Positions 11,281 to 22,729 of a stretch of 64,000 bases of DNA are shown in pieces; within the stretch, counting starts at the first letter, position 1; each line of letters opens with the position of its first letter. The stretch covers positions 1,116,001 through 1,180,000 of the forward strand of contig NC_070573.1 of NCBI RefSeq assembly GCF_026914185.1. Reading direction: 5' to 3'. The DNA comes from Puccinia triticina (lineage: Eukaryota > Basidiomycota > Pucciniomycetes > Pucciniales > Pucciniaceae). The notes beneath the pieces are model-generated. The model saw only the letters and a list, made by a program, of their open reading frames with translations. It was not told where the DNA came from and ran no database searches. The translations under genes and the position numbers were made by a program.

Positions 11281-11686
11281 AACGGTGGGTAGTTACAATA
11301 AGAGTTACTATCAGTTTTTTTTCTCCTTTGGTCTTTAATTTAAATTTCAGATCCACATTATGATTTCTTTCAGCCAGATCAAGAAGTCATAGCTCTACTC
11401 TAATAACTGGTGAAATAATTTTCCATTTTTGTAAATAGACTGACTGTATATACTTGATTACACTTCCAGTTTTTATTTACTGGTTTTAGTTACTAGTAAA
11501 TGCAAAATTTGACACGGAATAAGGGATATCAATTCATTCTTTCTACAAAAATGGAAAAATCTTTCACCAATTTTTAGAGGAGAGCTCTGACTTCTTGATC
11601 TAGCTGACAGAATATATTATTTGGTTCCTAATTTTGAGTTGAAGACCAAAGAAGAGGATTTATGGTTATCGTAACTACCCACCGTT
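11281..11686. mobile_element. Fold-back MITE-like element, left arm
   Basis: About 406 bp bounded by AACGGTGGGTAGTTAC and its reverse complement, with partly matching inverted halves (for example AGATCAAGAAGTCA in both). No convincing target duplication. AT-rich, no coding capacity. Mirrored at 47881-48286. Confidence 0.6.
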
Positions 11687-11783
11687 TCCAGGAGTAGCGA
11701 GGAGTAAAGTTACTCCTGCTTACTCCAAATCGTACTCCAGGGAGGAGTTTAGTCCGACTAAATCGGACCTGATGTGGATGCAA

Positions 11784-12160
11784 TGCCTGGCAATGCCTGG
11801 CAATGCCTGGCAATGCCTGGCAATGCCAGGCATTGCCAGGCATTTGCCAGGCATTTGCCAGGAATTGCCAGGCATTTGCCAGGCATTTGCCAGGAATTGC
11901 CAGGCATTTGCCAGGCATTGCCAGGCATTTGCCAGGCATTGCCGGGCACTTGCCAGGCATTGCCGGGCACTTGCCAGGCATTGCCGGGAACTCGCCAGGC
12001 ATTGCCGGGCACTTGCCGGGCACTTGCCAGGCATTGCCGGGCATTTGCCAGGCATTGCCGGGCATTTGCCAGGCATTGCCAGGCATTTGCCAGGCATTTG
12101 CCAGGCATTTCCAGGCATTTGCCAGGCATTGCCGGGCATTTGCCAGGCATTGCCAGGCAT
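11784..12160. repeat. Decamer array A1, left arm (ATTGCCAGGC family)
   Basis: Units of 10-11 bp built on TGCC-A-GGCA, mixed with GCCGGGC variants; the first few units are inverted (TGCCTGGCA). All frames stay open, giving spurious long ORFs. Right-arm counterpart is longer (47153-47785). Confidence 0.95.
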
Positions 12161-12842
12161 GTCAGCTCCGGTCTCTTTGGTGACACGGAGTTGATAGGGT
12201 TGTGAGTTCGCGCTGTAGCGGCTAGGATAGCGGCCAGCGGAATTAGGGCCACACTATAACCTTTTCAGGCCAATGGGAATAAACCACACCTCAACGCTGA
12301 ATAGCGGAGGGGCTAGCTCCCTTACAAAAGTAAGGGGACGGGACGATGACTCGAGCCAGGCGCCGTAGCTTAGAACAAATAAGGGTTATTTTCTAAGTTA
12401 CAGGTGTGATAACAATCACCTGTAACTAGAAAATACACGAGTTGAGGTTGAAAAAGCTGTAAGGGAAAGAGAAAGTTAGTTGATTATTGTAAACCCCACT
12501 CACTATTGATTTGTAGTAAGGTTGGCGGGTTTTTTATGTGTAATAATCTTGGGGGAAAGATCTCTCCAGAGGAAAGATCCCCCCCTTTTATATTACAGGG
12601 ACCTGATCCTCCTTCGAGTCAAGGCCCCAGAGGGATCCTTAACTCCAAGGAGGGGGAAGAGGTCCACGGAATTCAGAGGAGGAATTACATGAATAATTAT
12701 GTAATCTCTCTATGTATGGTAAATCCATAGAGAGATATACTCCATTAGTAAATTATTATTCTCAATCAAGGTAAATACATAAGTGTGAAATCATACAGTT
12801 TAGTACATATAAAGTGATGATTGCAACAAAAGTAATATTATA
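12161..12842. other. Arm spacer without a gene
   Basis: Moderately GC-rich then AT-rich sequence with a short inverted repeat AGTTACAGGTG/CACCTGTAACT (12397-12427) and TCTCTATG/CATAGAGA (12706-12735). Mirrored at 46476-47152. I see no gene; it may be an old LTR. Confidence 0.5.
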
Positions 12843-12923
12843 AGACAGCAGGAGGACTTGAACACAGGATCTTACACAAGATCAAGGTCAATCTTAAGAT
12901 AGCTTTTAGCCATTGGGTTACAT
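12843..12923 (-). other. tRNA-like (SINE-type) pol III promoter segment, left arm
   Basis: Minus strand carries GTTCAAGTCC (12854-12863), a match to the tRNA B box, and 46 bases upstream TAACCCAATGG (12910-12920), one mismatch from an A box. Spacing suits a tRNA with a long variable arm. No full cloverleaf is convincing, so this is a decayed tRNA or SINE head at best. The same segment is present at 46394-46475. Confidence 0.35.
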
Positions 12924-12974
12924 GACTTGTAATTATCATTGTAGACACATGAACGATTGTCTCAGTGGCTGACA

Positions 12975-15353
12975 AGGCATTTGCCAGGCATTTGCCAGGC
13001 ATTGCCAAGCATTGCCAAGCATTGCCAGGCATTTGCCAGGCATTGCCAGGCATTGCCAGGCATTTGCCAGGCATTGCCAGGCATTGCCAGGCATTTGCCA
13101 GGCATTGCCAGGCATTTGCCAGGCATTGCCAGGCATTGCCAGGCATTTGCCAGGCATTTCCAGGCATTGCCAGGCATTTGCCAGGCATTGCCAGGCATTG
13201 CCAGGCATTGCCAGGCATTTGCCAGGCATTTGCCAGGCATTGCCAGGCATTGCCAGGCATTGCCAGGCATTTGCCAGGCATTGCCAGGCATTTGCCAGGC
13301 ATTGCCAGGCATTGCCAGGCATTTGCCAGGCATTGCCAGGCATTGCCAGGCATTTGCCAGGCATTGCCAGGCATTGCCAGGCATTTGCCAGGCATTGCCA
13401 GGCATTTGCCAGGCATTGCCAGGCATTGCCAGGCATTTGCCAGGCATTGCCAGGCATTGCCAGGCATTTGCCAGGCATTTGCCAGGCATTGCCAGGCATT
13501 GCCAGGCATTTGCCAGGCATTGCCAGGCATTGCCAGGCATTTGCCAGGCATTGCCAGGCATTGCCAGGCATTGCCAGGCATTTGCCAGGCATTGCCAGGC
13601 ATTTGCCAGGCATTGCCAGGCATTGCCAGGCATTTGCCAGGCATTGCCAGGCATTGCCAGGCATTTGCCAGGCATTGCCAGGCATTGCCAGGCATTTGCC
13701 AGGCATTGCCAGGCATTTGCCAGGCATTGCCAGGCATTTGCCAGGCATTGCCAGGCATTTGCCAGGCATTGCCAGGCATTGCCAGGCATTTGCCAGGCAT
13801 TGCCAGGCATTGCCAGGCATTTGCCAGGCATTGCCAGGCATTGCCAGGCATTGCCAGGCATTTGCCAGGCATTGCCAGGCATTGCCAGGCATTGCCAGGC
13901 ATTTGCCAGGCATTGCCAGGCATTGCCAGGCATTGCCAGGCATTTGCCAGGCATTGCCAGGCATTGCCAGGCATTTGCCAGGCATTGCCAGGCATTTGCC
14001 AGGCATTGCCAGGCATTGCCAGGCATTTGCCAGGCATTGCCAGGCATTGCCAGGCATTTGCCAGGCATTTCCAGGCATTGCCAGGCATTTGCCAGGCATT
14101 GCCAGGCATTGCCAGGCATTGCCAGGCATTTGCCAGGCATTTGCCAGGCATTGCCAGGCATTGCCAGGCATTGCCAGGCATTTGCCAGGCATTGCCAGGC
14201 ATTTGCCAGGCATTGCCAGGCATTTGCCAGGCATTGCCAGGCATTGCCAGGCATTTGCCAGGCATTGCCAGGCATTGCCAGGCATTTGCCAGGCATTGCC
14301 AGGCATTTGCCAGGCATTGCCAGGCATTGCCAGGCATTTGCCAGGCATTTGCCAGGCATTGCCAGGCATTGCCAGGCATTTGCCAGGCATTGCCAGGCAT
14401 TGCCAGGCATTTGCCAGGCATTGCCAGGCATTGCCAGGCATTTGCCAGGCATTGCCAGGCATTGCCAGGCATTGCCAGGCATTTGCCAGGCATTGCCAGG
14501 CATTTGCCAGGCATTGCCAGGCATTGCCAGGCATTTGCCAGGCATTGCCAGGCATTGCCAGGCATTTGCCAGGCATTGCCAGGCATTGCCAGGCATTTGC
14601 CAGGCATTGCCAGGCATTGCCAGGCATTTGCCAGGCATTGCCAGGCATTGCCAGGCATTTGCCAGGCATTGCCAGGCATTGCCAGGCATTGCCAGGCATT
14701 TGCCAGGCATTGCCAGGCATTTGCCAGGCATTGCCAGGCATCGCCAGGCATTTGCCAGGCATTGCCAGGCATTGCCAGGCATTTGCCAGGCATTGCCAGG
14801 CATTGCCAGGCATTTGCCAGGCATTGCCAGGCATTGCCAGGCATTTGCCAGGCATTGCCAGGCATTGCCAGGCATTTGCCAGGCATTGCCAGGCATTGCC
14901 AGGCATTTGCCAGGCATTGCCAGGCATTTGCCAGGCATTGCCAGGCATTGCCAGGCATTTGCCAGGCATTGCCAGGCATTGCCAGGCATTTGCCAGGCAT
15001 TGCCAGGCATTGCCAGGCATTTGCCAGGCATTGCCAGGCATTGCCAGGCATTTGCCAGGCATTGCCAGGCATTTGCCAGGCATTGCCAGGCATTTGCCAG
15101 GCATTGCCAGGCATTTGCCAGGCATTGCCAGGCATTGCCAGGCATTTGCCAGGCATTGCCAGGCATTTGCCAGGCATTGCCAGGCATTGCCAGGCATTTG
15201 CCAGGCATTGCCAGGCATTGCCAGGCATTTGCCAGGCATTGCCAGGCATTGCCAGGCATTTGCCAGGCATTTCCAGGCATTGCCAGGCATTTGCCAGGCA
15301 TTGCCAGGCATTGCCAGGCATTTGCCAGGCATTGACAGGCATTGCCAGGCATT
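12975..15353. repeat. Decamer array A2, left arm, first part
   Basis: About 2.4 kb of TTGCCAGGCA units of 10 and 11 bp in an irregular order, making 31-bp blocks (10+10+11) the commonest motif. Split by the Harbinger element; resumes at 18323. Right-arm counterpart is only about 340 bp (46009-46345). Six-frame open reading through the array is an artefact of a stop-free unit. Confidence 0.95.
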
Positions 15354-15542
15354 AGGGGGTTTCAAAGTTTGCAGGTCGCGCATGCAAGTTGACTTAGCAA
15401 GTCAAAATTTGCGGGGCGACTTGCTTGAATTCATGCAAGCCGCTCTGGCCAAAAATGGGTGCATGCCGGCTTGACTCGGCAAGACAAGTCATCCCTCCCT
15501 GCCCCATCTGGTGTTGTCTCATCACAACTTCTTCAAAACAAC

Positions 15543-16632
15543 ATGGCAGAAGCACCAGCAACTCCCATCAACCCGACCTCAAAACCTAAGAAAACTACCA
15601 AAAAGAAAGCAGTCCCCTGGGACCGTGATGGTGTGGATGGTGGTAATAGTAGCATGGATATCGTTCTGGAATGGCTCTCATCTGATTCCAACTACCAACG
15701 ATGGAGGGGAGATCTTGAGGAAGGAAAGACAAAGAAGTCGTTGTGATCTGAAATTCTTCAGATTATGATTGCGAGTGGGATCACCCACCGTGATGTTAAA
15801 GGCAAGTACCCCACCCCAAATCAATCTATCTTCTCTAATTTTTCTTTCATGTTGATCCAAACGTCTTCTTAGGCATCACTCAAAAGATCAGTGATCTCCA
15901 GTCCTTGTACAACACTGCTCGCGACTGGAAGAGGAACACTGGGGCAGGAATTCTTGAAAGTGATGCAGTCAATGGTGTCAAGACTGTCGAGGGTATGCAC
16001 AATTCAGATTGGTCTTCCCTGAAGATGGACTGATTTCTTTTTTCTGGTTTCTAGATCAAGTGCACTTCTTATGTCGATACTGGGACATTCTTGATCCAGT
16101 TATGGGATCAAGGTCGGTAGCCGAACCACTTTATACTCGATCATCTGTTCCCGACCCAGAAGGCCAAATGGACAACCCAACTGGCGACTCCATAGGCAAC
16201 GAGAATTCAAACCTCCTGAGCAGCGGTCGAGACGCTCAATCTGACGATGACGAGGCCGAGATTACAACTACTCAAGCACCAGCTTCTGCTCCTGCTCCTA
16301 CGGCCTCAACTGCACCAGTACAAACTCAAAAGAAAACAAAGAAAAGGAAGAAATCAGTCGGTCGCTCAAGCACGAAGAACAGAAAGGGGCGAAAGAAGGC
16401 AAATCCCGAAGAATTTTACATGAAATCAGTGATAGTGAAGAGGCAGGCAGAAATGACTAAAGCCCGAGCTGAAGTGTCAAAGGCCAAAGTGAGCTACATG
16501 AAGGAGTTGAGAGAGCTTGGGCTTGAATATTCAGAAATCAAAAAGGCAGTCGATGAAGAGTTCCCTGCCATCCCTGACATTCTTGCAGATTCCGAGGAGG
16601 ACAAATCAGACTCAGATGAAGATAGTTCCTAG
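15543..16632 (+). pseudogene. Harbinger partner protein (SANT/Myb-like), one nonsense codon
   Basis: Three exons: 15543-15801, 15873-15992, 16055-16632. Exon 1 encodes a basic leader (KPKKTTKKKAVPWDRDG) and DIVLEWLSSDSNYQRWRGD; exon 2 continues GITQKISDLQSLYNTARDW, a helix-rich DNA-binding region; exon 3 is long and charged, with KKTKKRKKSVGR as a likely nuclear signal and a coiled C-terminus (RQAEMTKARAEVSKAK). Intron 2 is GT-AG. Intron 1 would need a GC donor (GCAAGT) with a normal TTAG acceptor. One stop, TGA at 15744-15746, interrupts exon 1 where family members usually have Cys. Such proteins bind the element ends and help import the transposase. It would be ~318 codons. Confidence 0.75.
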
Positions 16633-16826
16633 TTCTACTTGAATCTTTTGTAGTTCCTAGTTCTACTTGAATCTTTTGTTTTCTTTCAGCTTGACTCAAA
16701 CATGAGAATACATATGATTCACTTTTAGTCGCTTCCATTCTGTTATGAGAGAACAATGAAAAAAATAGATTTCATTGAGAAAACTGATTGTGAGGAGAAT
16801 AGCAAGCACAAAAAAGTGTAAGAGCA

Positions 16827-18141
16827 CTAAGATACATCCAAATATTGCAAAACACCCTGATACACATGCTCTCGAAGTTGATTACCAGAACTATTAGCCC
16901 CTTGTCTTGGGAGATCATCATCATCAATAGGTGCCGTTAAATTGATTGCATCATGATCAATGGCTGGAGAGGTGTCTTTCAGTAGGAAATTGTGGAGAAC
17001 TACACAGGCAGATACCCACTGTGTGATCTTCTTCATTGTTTCAGCGGAGGTGAGTTCCATTCGGATTCCTCGCAAACTTTGAAAACGTCCTTTCAGAATG
17101 CCTATGCAATGCTCATTACATACTCGGAGAGAGGCTAGATGCTGGTTGAACTTTTTCTTCAATCTTGGCATCGGTCCGTGGGGTGGTTTCTTGAAAGCTG
17201 GCACAAGGTTGGACTCGGCAGGAAATCCAGAGTCGCCTATGAGATACTGCCCAGGAGAAAAGAACTGTGTCTTCTGCAGATTGAGTTCGCAATTCTCCCA
17301 GAGTCGAGTGTCATGGCTGCATCCGGGCCATCCAGTTAGGTAGTAAATGATTCGTTTTTCAGCATCGCAAACGACCAGGGTAGCCAAGCCATATGATCCC
17401 TTTCGAGAGTAATAGTCTTGAGGATCAATTGAAGGCTTTTCATCCAATGGAAGTAGGGTTCCATCGATGAACCCTACACACCGTTTGAACCCAGTTGAAT
17501 CGGCTATATCTTCAGCAATCGTTTCGCGTGCGTTGTGGTTTGGCCATACAACATAGTCACTGATATAGCAAAAAAACATCACAGATCAACCTGATGAAGA
17601 TTCAGAACATGTTGAGAAAAATAGCTAACCTTTCCAGAGCTAGTATTGCTTCAACCACTCGCGAGCAGTAAAGAATAACGGTACCCTCGGAAATTCTGAA
17701 AAAACGAGCCAGGACACCGATAGATGATCCATTTCCCGACATACCCATTCGTCGTAGAGTCACCATGAGTTGATCCTGGACCGGTCGCTGGGGCACGTTG
17801 GAGTTATTATGGAAAATTCGGTGGTTTTTGATCAGATCTAGCAGCTGGTGGAAGGATCCTTGAGACATCCTGAATTCTTGCTTGAACCGGCCGGTATCAA
17901 GACGGAAGAGATATTCGGTGATGTCTGGGGCTCTTTCCAGTCGAAATCTTTCCGCTAAGTATCGCTTCTTCTTTATCGAGATCAGTGTCATAACTAGCTC
18001 TTCAATTTCGCTATCTTCACTAGTAGATGATTCGCCATCGCTGTCGTTATATCGAGCCTCGAAGGCAGCTTGCGTGATGTGAAGACAAAGGATCTGTCGT
18101 AAATTTCGAATGCTTTCGGCTCGTTCGGATGATTGAGGCAT
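16827..18141 (-). CDS. Harbinger DDE transposase, intact, two exons
   Basis: Exon 1 18141-17630, 70-bp GT-AG intron 17629-17560, exon 2 17559-16827; 414 residues, no internal stop. The N-terminal half is a helix-turn-helix-like region with EFRMSQGSFHQLLDLI and a rule of small-motif DNA binding (RRMGMSGNGSSIGVLARFF). The C-terminal half is the DDE_Tnp_4 nuclease: GFIDGT with Asp ~203, GWPGCSHDTRLW with Asp ~254, GDSGF, and CNEHCIGILKGRFQSL with Glu ~320, a complete D-D-E triad. The start Met at 18141 lies just inside the right end of the element. It is the only intact transposase in the window; its partner gene carries a stop, so mobility would need another copy of the partner. Confidence 0.9.
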
Positions 18142-18322
18142 TTGGAGGCGTTCTTGAGATATATCGTGGTTTTTTTGATGGTTGTTGAGGGCGGCTATGT
18201 ATGTATGTGTAGCAAGTTCGGGGTTTTGGGGCGCTCAAAGTCAATAAAAAATTTAGCGGGGGGCAAGCCGACTTGTAACACGGCTTGCATGCGCGCCAAG
18301 TTTTACTTTGAGTCCCACTATT

Positions 18323-18716
18323 GCCAGGCATTGCCAGGCATTGCCAGGCATTTGCCAGGCATTGCCAGGCATTGCCAGGCATTTGCCAGGCATTGCCAGG
18401 CATTGCCAGGCATTTGCCAGGCATTGCCAGGCATTGCCAGGCATTTGCCAGGCATTACCAGGCATTTGCCAGGCATTGCCAGGCATTTGCCAGGCATTGC
18501 CAGGCATTTGCCAGGCATTGCCAGGCATTTGCCAGGCATTGCCAGGCATTTGCCAGGCATTGCCAGGCATTTGCCAGGCATTGCCAGGCATTTGCCAGGC
18601 ATTGCCAGGCATTTGCCAGGCATTGCCAGGCATTTGCCAGGCGTTTACCAGGCATTGCCAGGCATTTGCCAGGCGTTTACCAGGCATTTGCCAGGCGTTT
18701 ACCAGGCATTGCTAGG
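18323..18716. repeat. Decamer array A2, second part after Harbinger
   Basis: Resumes with TTGCCAGGCA units; from about 18440 it becomes a regular 21-bp alternation (10+11), then ends with GTTTACCAGGC variants. This end is where homology with the right arm stops. Confidence 0.95.
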
Positions 18717-19100
18717 CAAATCCTCAACCGAAGGAATGCCTCCGGTCGAAGAGGTATGTATACCTCCTCAACTGGAGGCATTCCTCCGGTTGAGGAGGTA
18801 TACATACCTCCTCAACTGGAGGCATTCCTCTGGTTGAGGAGTACATACCTCCTCAACCGGAGGCATTCCTCTGGTTGAGGAGTACATACCTCCTCAACCG
18901 GAGGCATTCCTCTGGTTGAGGAGTACATACCTCCTCCATTCCTCCGGTTGAAGAGGTATGTATGGGAACTCAATGACGTAAGAGTTTTGCGATTTGCAAA
19001 ACTCTTACGTACAACTTGTAATATATCCCATGTATCTACATAGCCCATGTACAGCTATGTAGATACATGGGGCTTATGTAAGAGTTTTGTGAATTGCAAA
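18717..19100. repeat. Palindromic 39-bp repeats and hairpins
   Basis: About five units of ~39 bp with stem AACCGGAGG/CCTCCGGTT separated by GAGGAGTACATACCTCC palindromes (18720-18960), then a hairpin around ACGTAAGAGTTTTGC/GCAAAACTCTTACGT (18976-19010) and a second around CATGTATCTACATAG/CTATGTAGATACATG (19029-19070). No gene. Confidence 0.8.
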
Positions 19101-19449
19101 AATCTTAAAGCAACATATGTACCCGCGAGTTCTTGGCCGGAGATTGAATCACAACCACTACAAATTTTTCAAAATACACTCAACTCGACAAACTCAGCAC
19201 TTCTCATGTCTCCTCCACCTCTCCCGGATCCCCCTCCTCTATCAACAAGACAAAAACCGGAGACACCCCTTCCAATTCTAGATAGCATCACAAGATTCCT
19301 GACGGATGCAATTTCAGACAAAAACCCAACTCAATCCCTCAATCAAGGCCAAATCATCAATCTCATCATCTCCCTTGCCAAACTGAGATCAGCTATCATC
19401 GGCAACAGCAACTCAGCAACAACAGACACAAACACCCTGTCAGGCTCGG

Positions 19450-20596
19450 TGATGCCAAGAGCAATATAGCTCCTCTAGCTACACCGGCGACAGAGCACGG
19501 TGCGGTGGTAAGCGCAATAAGAGCGCGGTGAGAAGGGTAAAAAATAACTCAAAGTTATTTTTAAGAGAAAACCCAAAAGGGTTGTAACGGAGGGGCCAGG
19601 AGCGCCTGGGGTATTTAAGTGCCCTCCGGTGGTCTTACAGGGCCTGCGCACAATATGCGCAGGGGTGGTTATGGAACCTGTGACTTCTGGGGCCCAATTA
19701 AGGGTGTTTTTTGAACGTACTAACGTTCCCAGGGCAAGGGATATGATCCCGATAAAGAAAGAGGGAAACAGCGGACTTACTCTTAAAGAGGGTCCGCGAA
19801 AGAAGACGGCAGACGACTCAAAGAACCAAAATTGTAACTATACTGGCAAGCGACCGGTCGGGTAGACCGGGCGGGGCAGGTATGGCGACGAGGTGGTTGG
19901 TATGAATCTGGGGAGGCTTCTTCTCGCTCAGAAGCCTCCCTTTATATATTCTTGCGGCAACCGGTAGGGTCGCCGTTCCTATTGCAAATTACTCGCGGCT
20001 TCTCGGCCGGGGACATAGCTAGTTCAGACAGGAGTGATCTTGAGTTCTACTACTCTGACCACTCCTGTTCACTGTTCTCATTATTGAGTGTAGCTCTTCC
20101 TCGGTCCAAGGAAGAGTTTTTCATTCAGGACGTCTATTCTCGGTTGAGAACTTTGGGCTGGGGGAGAGTAGACTGTTCACTTTATTGCTATTCTCCTCCG
20201 GCCGGCTCCACTCAATCAGTTCTATTGTCACTTCTTAGAGCAATAGGACAGGAGAATGTCTAGCACTCGTTCTCTTGGATTGAGAACGCTTTTGTATCCC
20301 GTTCTCTTGTTATAAGAACGGGTTTCACTCATAACTACATTCTTTCTCCGGCCGATACCTGCGGCCGGAGTTTGTACACTCTCTCCTTGATTCTATCAAT
20401 CGTTCAAGGGGAGGGTTTTTGCATATTCATATTCTTATTTGCGGCGCTCTGCGCCGCACTCAGTGCTCAAAAAGTCGCAGTTGCTAAAGCTGTGTAGGTT
20501 TCGCGACTACTTGGCGCTCTGCGCCGCGAATAGTATGCACAGTTAGCAACACATGTAGAATTGTTAGCTGGTCTCTAACTTATTCTAGTAGCCCGG
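19450..20596. mobile_element. Solo LTR (Gypsy-type) in LINE ORF1
   Basis: Begins TGATGCCAAGAGCAATATAG, and shares its start with a second LTR-like sequence at 33809 (TGATGCCAAG ... CTTCTAGCTACACG). Contains a TATATA-type box near 19941 and GGCGCTCTGCGCCGC repeats. The right border is approximate: CCCGG (20592-20596) resembles the CTCGG before the left border with one mismatch. No internal coding region, hence solo LTR. Confidence 0.6.
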
Positions 20597-20757
20597 CTGA
20601 CACACCCTGCAGAAAATCCTAGACCGTTTAGATTGTATCAAAAGACAACCCATCCCAGCTCCTATCCCGTTTCGTCCAACTTGAGATTTGGTCGCTGCTG
20701 ACAAACAGAAAGGTCCAAACACTAACAAGGGAACTCGGCCAACGGAACGCATCACGG

Positions 20758-21673
20758 TGTAGTCATTATTCCTGTGTTTGTAGGAGAAAAAATTAAAACT
20801 TTTATTTTTACTCTCTAAGCGCCTCAAGATAGCAAAAAATTGACTGCAGAAATGGAATCTACGGCCAAAATAACCCCTAGTCACCAACTGGAACCACTTT
20901 CATATCTCTACTGGATCAGAAGATACACAGATCACACCTTTCACATGCTAGTCCGGGACAGTTCACAGAGTATTTCACATATGATTTCACACACAACTCA
21001 GCTCTAGGATACTTTGCATAGGATATTGAATACCTCATATTGAATTCCTTTGTTTCTTTTATTTCCTTCCTTTGATTCCACTCAACCACAAGTTGGCCAC
21101 TGTTTTGATATTGCATACATATGAAACTCATGTAACCCCCTAGAAGTTAGACCCCTTCTCAGTTTACTATATAAGGAGGCCTCTGCCTGCCAGTTGTTTC
21201 CTCCCTCATGCCATCTGGCTCCCATCATCCATCTACTTACCTGTCACAGTTATTTATTACACATACATATCACAGTTACTTGCAATTCACACTCATAGTT
21301 GATTTCACAAACCTTTCACAAGCCTCTCAAGGTACTGGGTTCCAATCCTGGTGGAAGCATAGCTTTCAAACCTTGACCTTCTCTTTTTCACTTTATATAC
21401 CCTCTGCTCACAGACCTGGGTTCAAGCCCCATCCAAGTCATCAGTGTTTTCTGCCCATTTCAGACACCTCATCTGTTTCTTAGACACTCAGAACTTTCCA
21501 CAATACAATCCAACTATACTCTTCATCTCTGAACATATCCTCATCACTGAATAAAACTGCCAAGCTTAGCTTGGTGGTCTTGTTTTCTGATATCCAGAAA
21601 GGCAGAGTTTGCACCTCATCCATACCTTTTGCCATTCAGCAAAAGGGTCTCACGACACCTTTTGAGTCTTACA
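20758..21673 (+). mobile_element. Solo Gypsy LTR in LINE ORF1, TSD ACGG
   Basis: 916 bp, TG...CA ends, 4-bp duplication ACGG (20754-20757 and 21674-21677); removal restores the ORF1 frame. TATATAAGG promoter near 21169. Its 3' end (CCAAGCTTAGCTTGGTGG, then CTTTTGAGTCTTACA) matches the end of the Gypsy LTR at 59599, giving the orientation. Confidence 0.85.
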
Positions 21674-22528
21674 ACGGCACCGATACCATCCAATGCGGAG
21701 CTTAACAAATTCAAACCCTCCAGTTGTGTTATTCACACACCGCCTGGCTTCAACGCACTTGACACAGCCTCAGCTACCAACATTACAACCAGCATAAATA
21801 AGACTCTGGCATCCATCAATGCCAACATTGACTCTATCCCAATTGAAGCGACTGGTATTGCGGTTCTCCCATCCAAGGATCTCAAGATATACACCTCATC
21901 TAGAATCAAGGCCTGTTGGATCCTTGATAACAAACATCACTGGACAGGCCTTTTTTGCCCTAGCCTTGCCACATTTCCAAACAGATATCCGGTACTCTTA
22001 CACGCCATACCGGCACATTTTGACCCCAACAACAGAAGCCATTTGGAAACCCTTGGTACCCAAAATCAAATCAATCCAGCTCTAATCCAATCAGCATGTT
22101 GGTTGAACAACCCGGCAGAAAACGGGAAAAAGAATGGTTCAATTGTTCTACAAATCATTGACAAGAAAATTGCACTCAAAATCGAAAAATACGGACTTTT
22201 TCTTCAGCACGAACTTTATCAAGGGGCTCACTACACCCAATCAATCCCGCAATGCTTTTGATGTTGGAGGATTGGCCATACCGCTAAATGGTGTAAAAAC
22301 AATCCACTCTGTAGTAAATGCCACGGTAGCCACAACTCTAAGACATGCAATACTGCTTCACCATCCGCACAATCCTGCTGTGTTTGCCTTCTACATGAAC
22401 AGTCTTCATCCAACAAGACAATCAATAAACTTGATATGAAGTTTGCTCATTCACCTTGGTCAACAGATTGCCCATCAATGGAACAAGAAATTCTGAATTG
22501 CCGGAGGCGCCGATGGAACCCTTGATTT

Positions 22529-22729
22529 CCTTACTAGTCCCCTCTTTCTCCATGTTCCTCTCTCAAAACTAGTTTAATCTAAAGATGAAAACGTTATAGG
22601 CACTTGTCAAATGTAGAGTTGTCAATTTTTTAGCCTTGTAGTCCTCTTTTTGATATACTTCAACTTGTAGGTATACACTACAGTGCGCAATGCTAAAAGC
22701 CAAACTGCACTTAAAAAAAAAAAAAAAAA
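22529..22729 (+). mobile_element. LINE 3' tail with poly(A)
   Basis: Non-coding sequence ending in CAATGCTAAAAGC...CACTT and 17 A (22713-22729). Matches the 31-bp stub at 6184-6214. Together with ORF1 it outlines a LINE that has lost ORF2. Confidence 0.65.

Larger units (their letters stand above)
15354..18319. mobile_element. PIF/Harbinger DNA transposon with two genes
   Basis: 2,966 bp bounded by imperfect inverted ends (AGGGGGTTTCAAAG left; AGTGGGACTCAAAG read inward on the right, with a further shared CGCGCATGCAAG) and flanked by the 3-bp duplication ATT (15351-15353 and 18320-18322). The insertion cleanly splits a decamer unit of array A2. It has the two-gene layout typical of the family: a SANT/Myb-type partner on the plus strand and a DDE transposase on the minus strand, converging. 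Confidence 0.9.
19206..22528 (+). pseudogene. LINE ORF1 (gag-like, CCHC), split by two solo LTRs
   Basis: A non-LTR retrotransposon ORF1 in three pieces. Piece 1 starts at ATG 19206 (MSPPPLPDPPPL) with ITRFLTDAISDKN and INLIISLAKLRSAI. Piece 2 (20597-20757) reads TLQKILDRLDCIKRQPIP and has a TGA at 20682-20684. Piece 3 begins at 21674; joined at the shared ACGG target site the frame passes ITAPIPSNAELNKF without a break, which proves the excised LTR borders. It ends with zinc knuckles: CX2CX4HX4C around WRIGHTAKW (with a TGA at 22259-22261 inside it) and CSKCHGSHNSKTC. The protein would bind the element RNA. No ORF2 (endonuclease/reverse transcriptase) follows; only ~160 bp separate ORF1 from the 3' end. 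Confidence 0.85.

Noticed and set aside
12838..15474. Very long open frames (up to ~830 codons) on both strands in the decamer arrays, encoding repeats such as MPGNAWQ and ARHCQALPG
   Set aside because: The unit has no stop codon in any frame and its 10/11-bp alternation keeps all frames open. Array length differs several-fold between mirror copies, and there is no promoter or flanking coding sequence.
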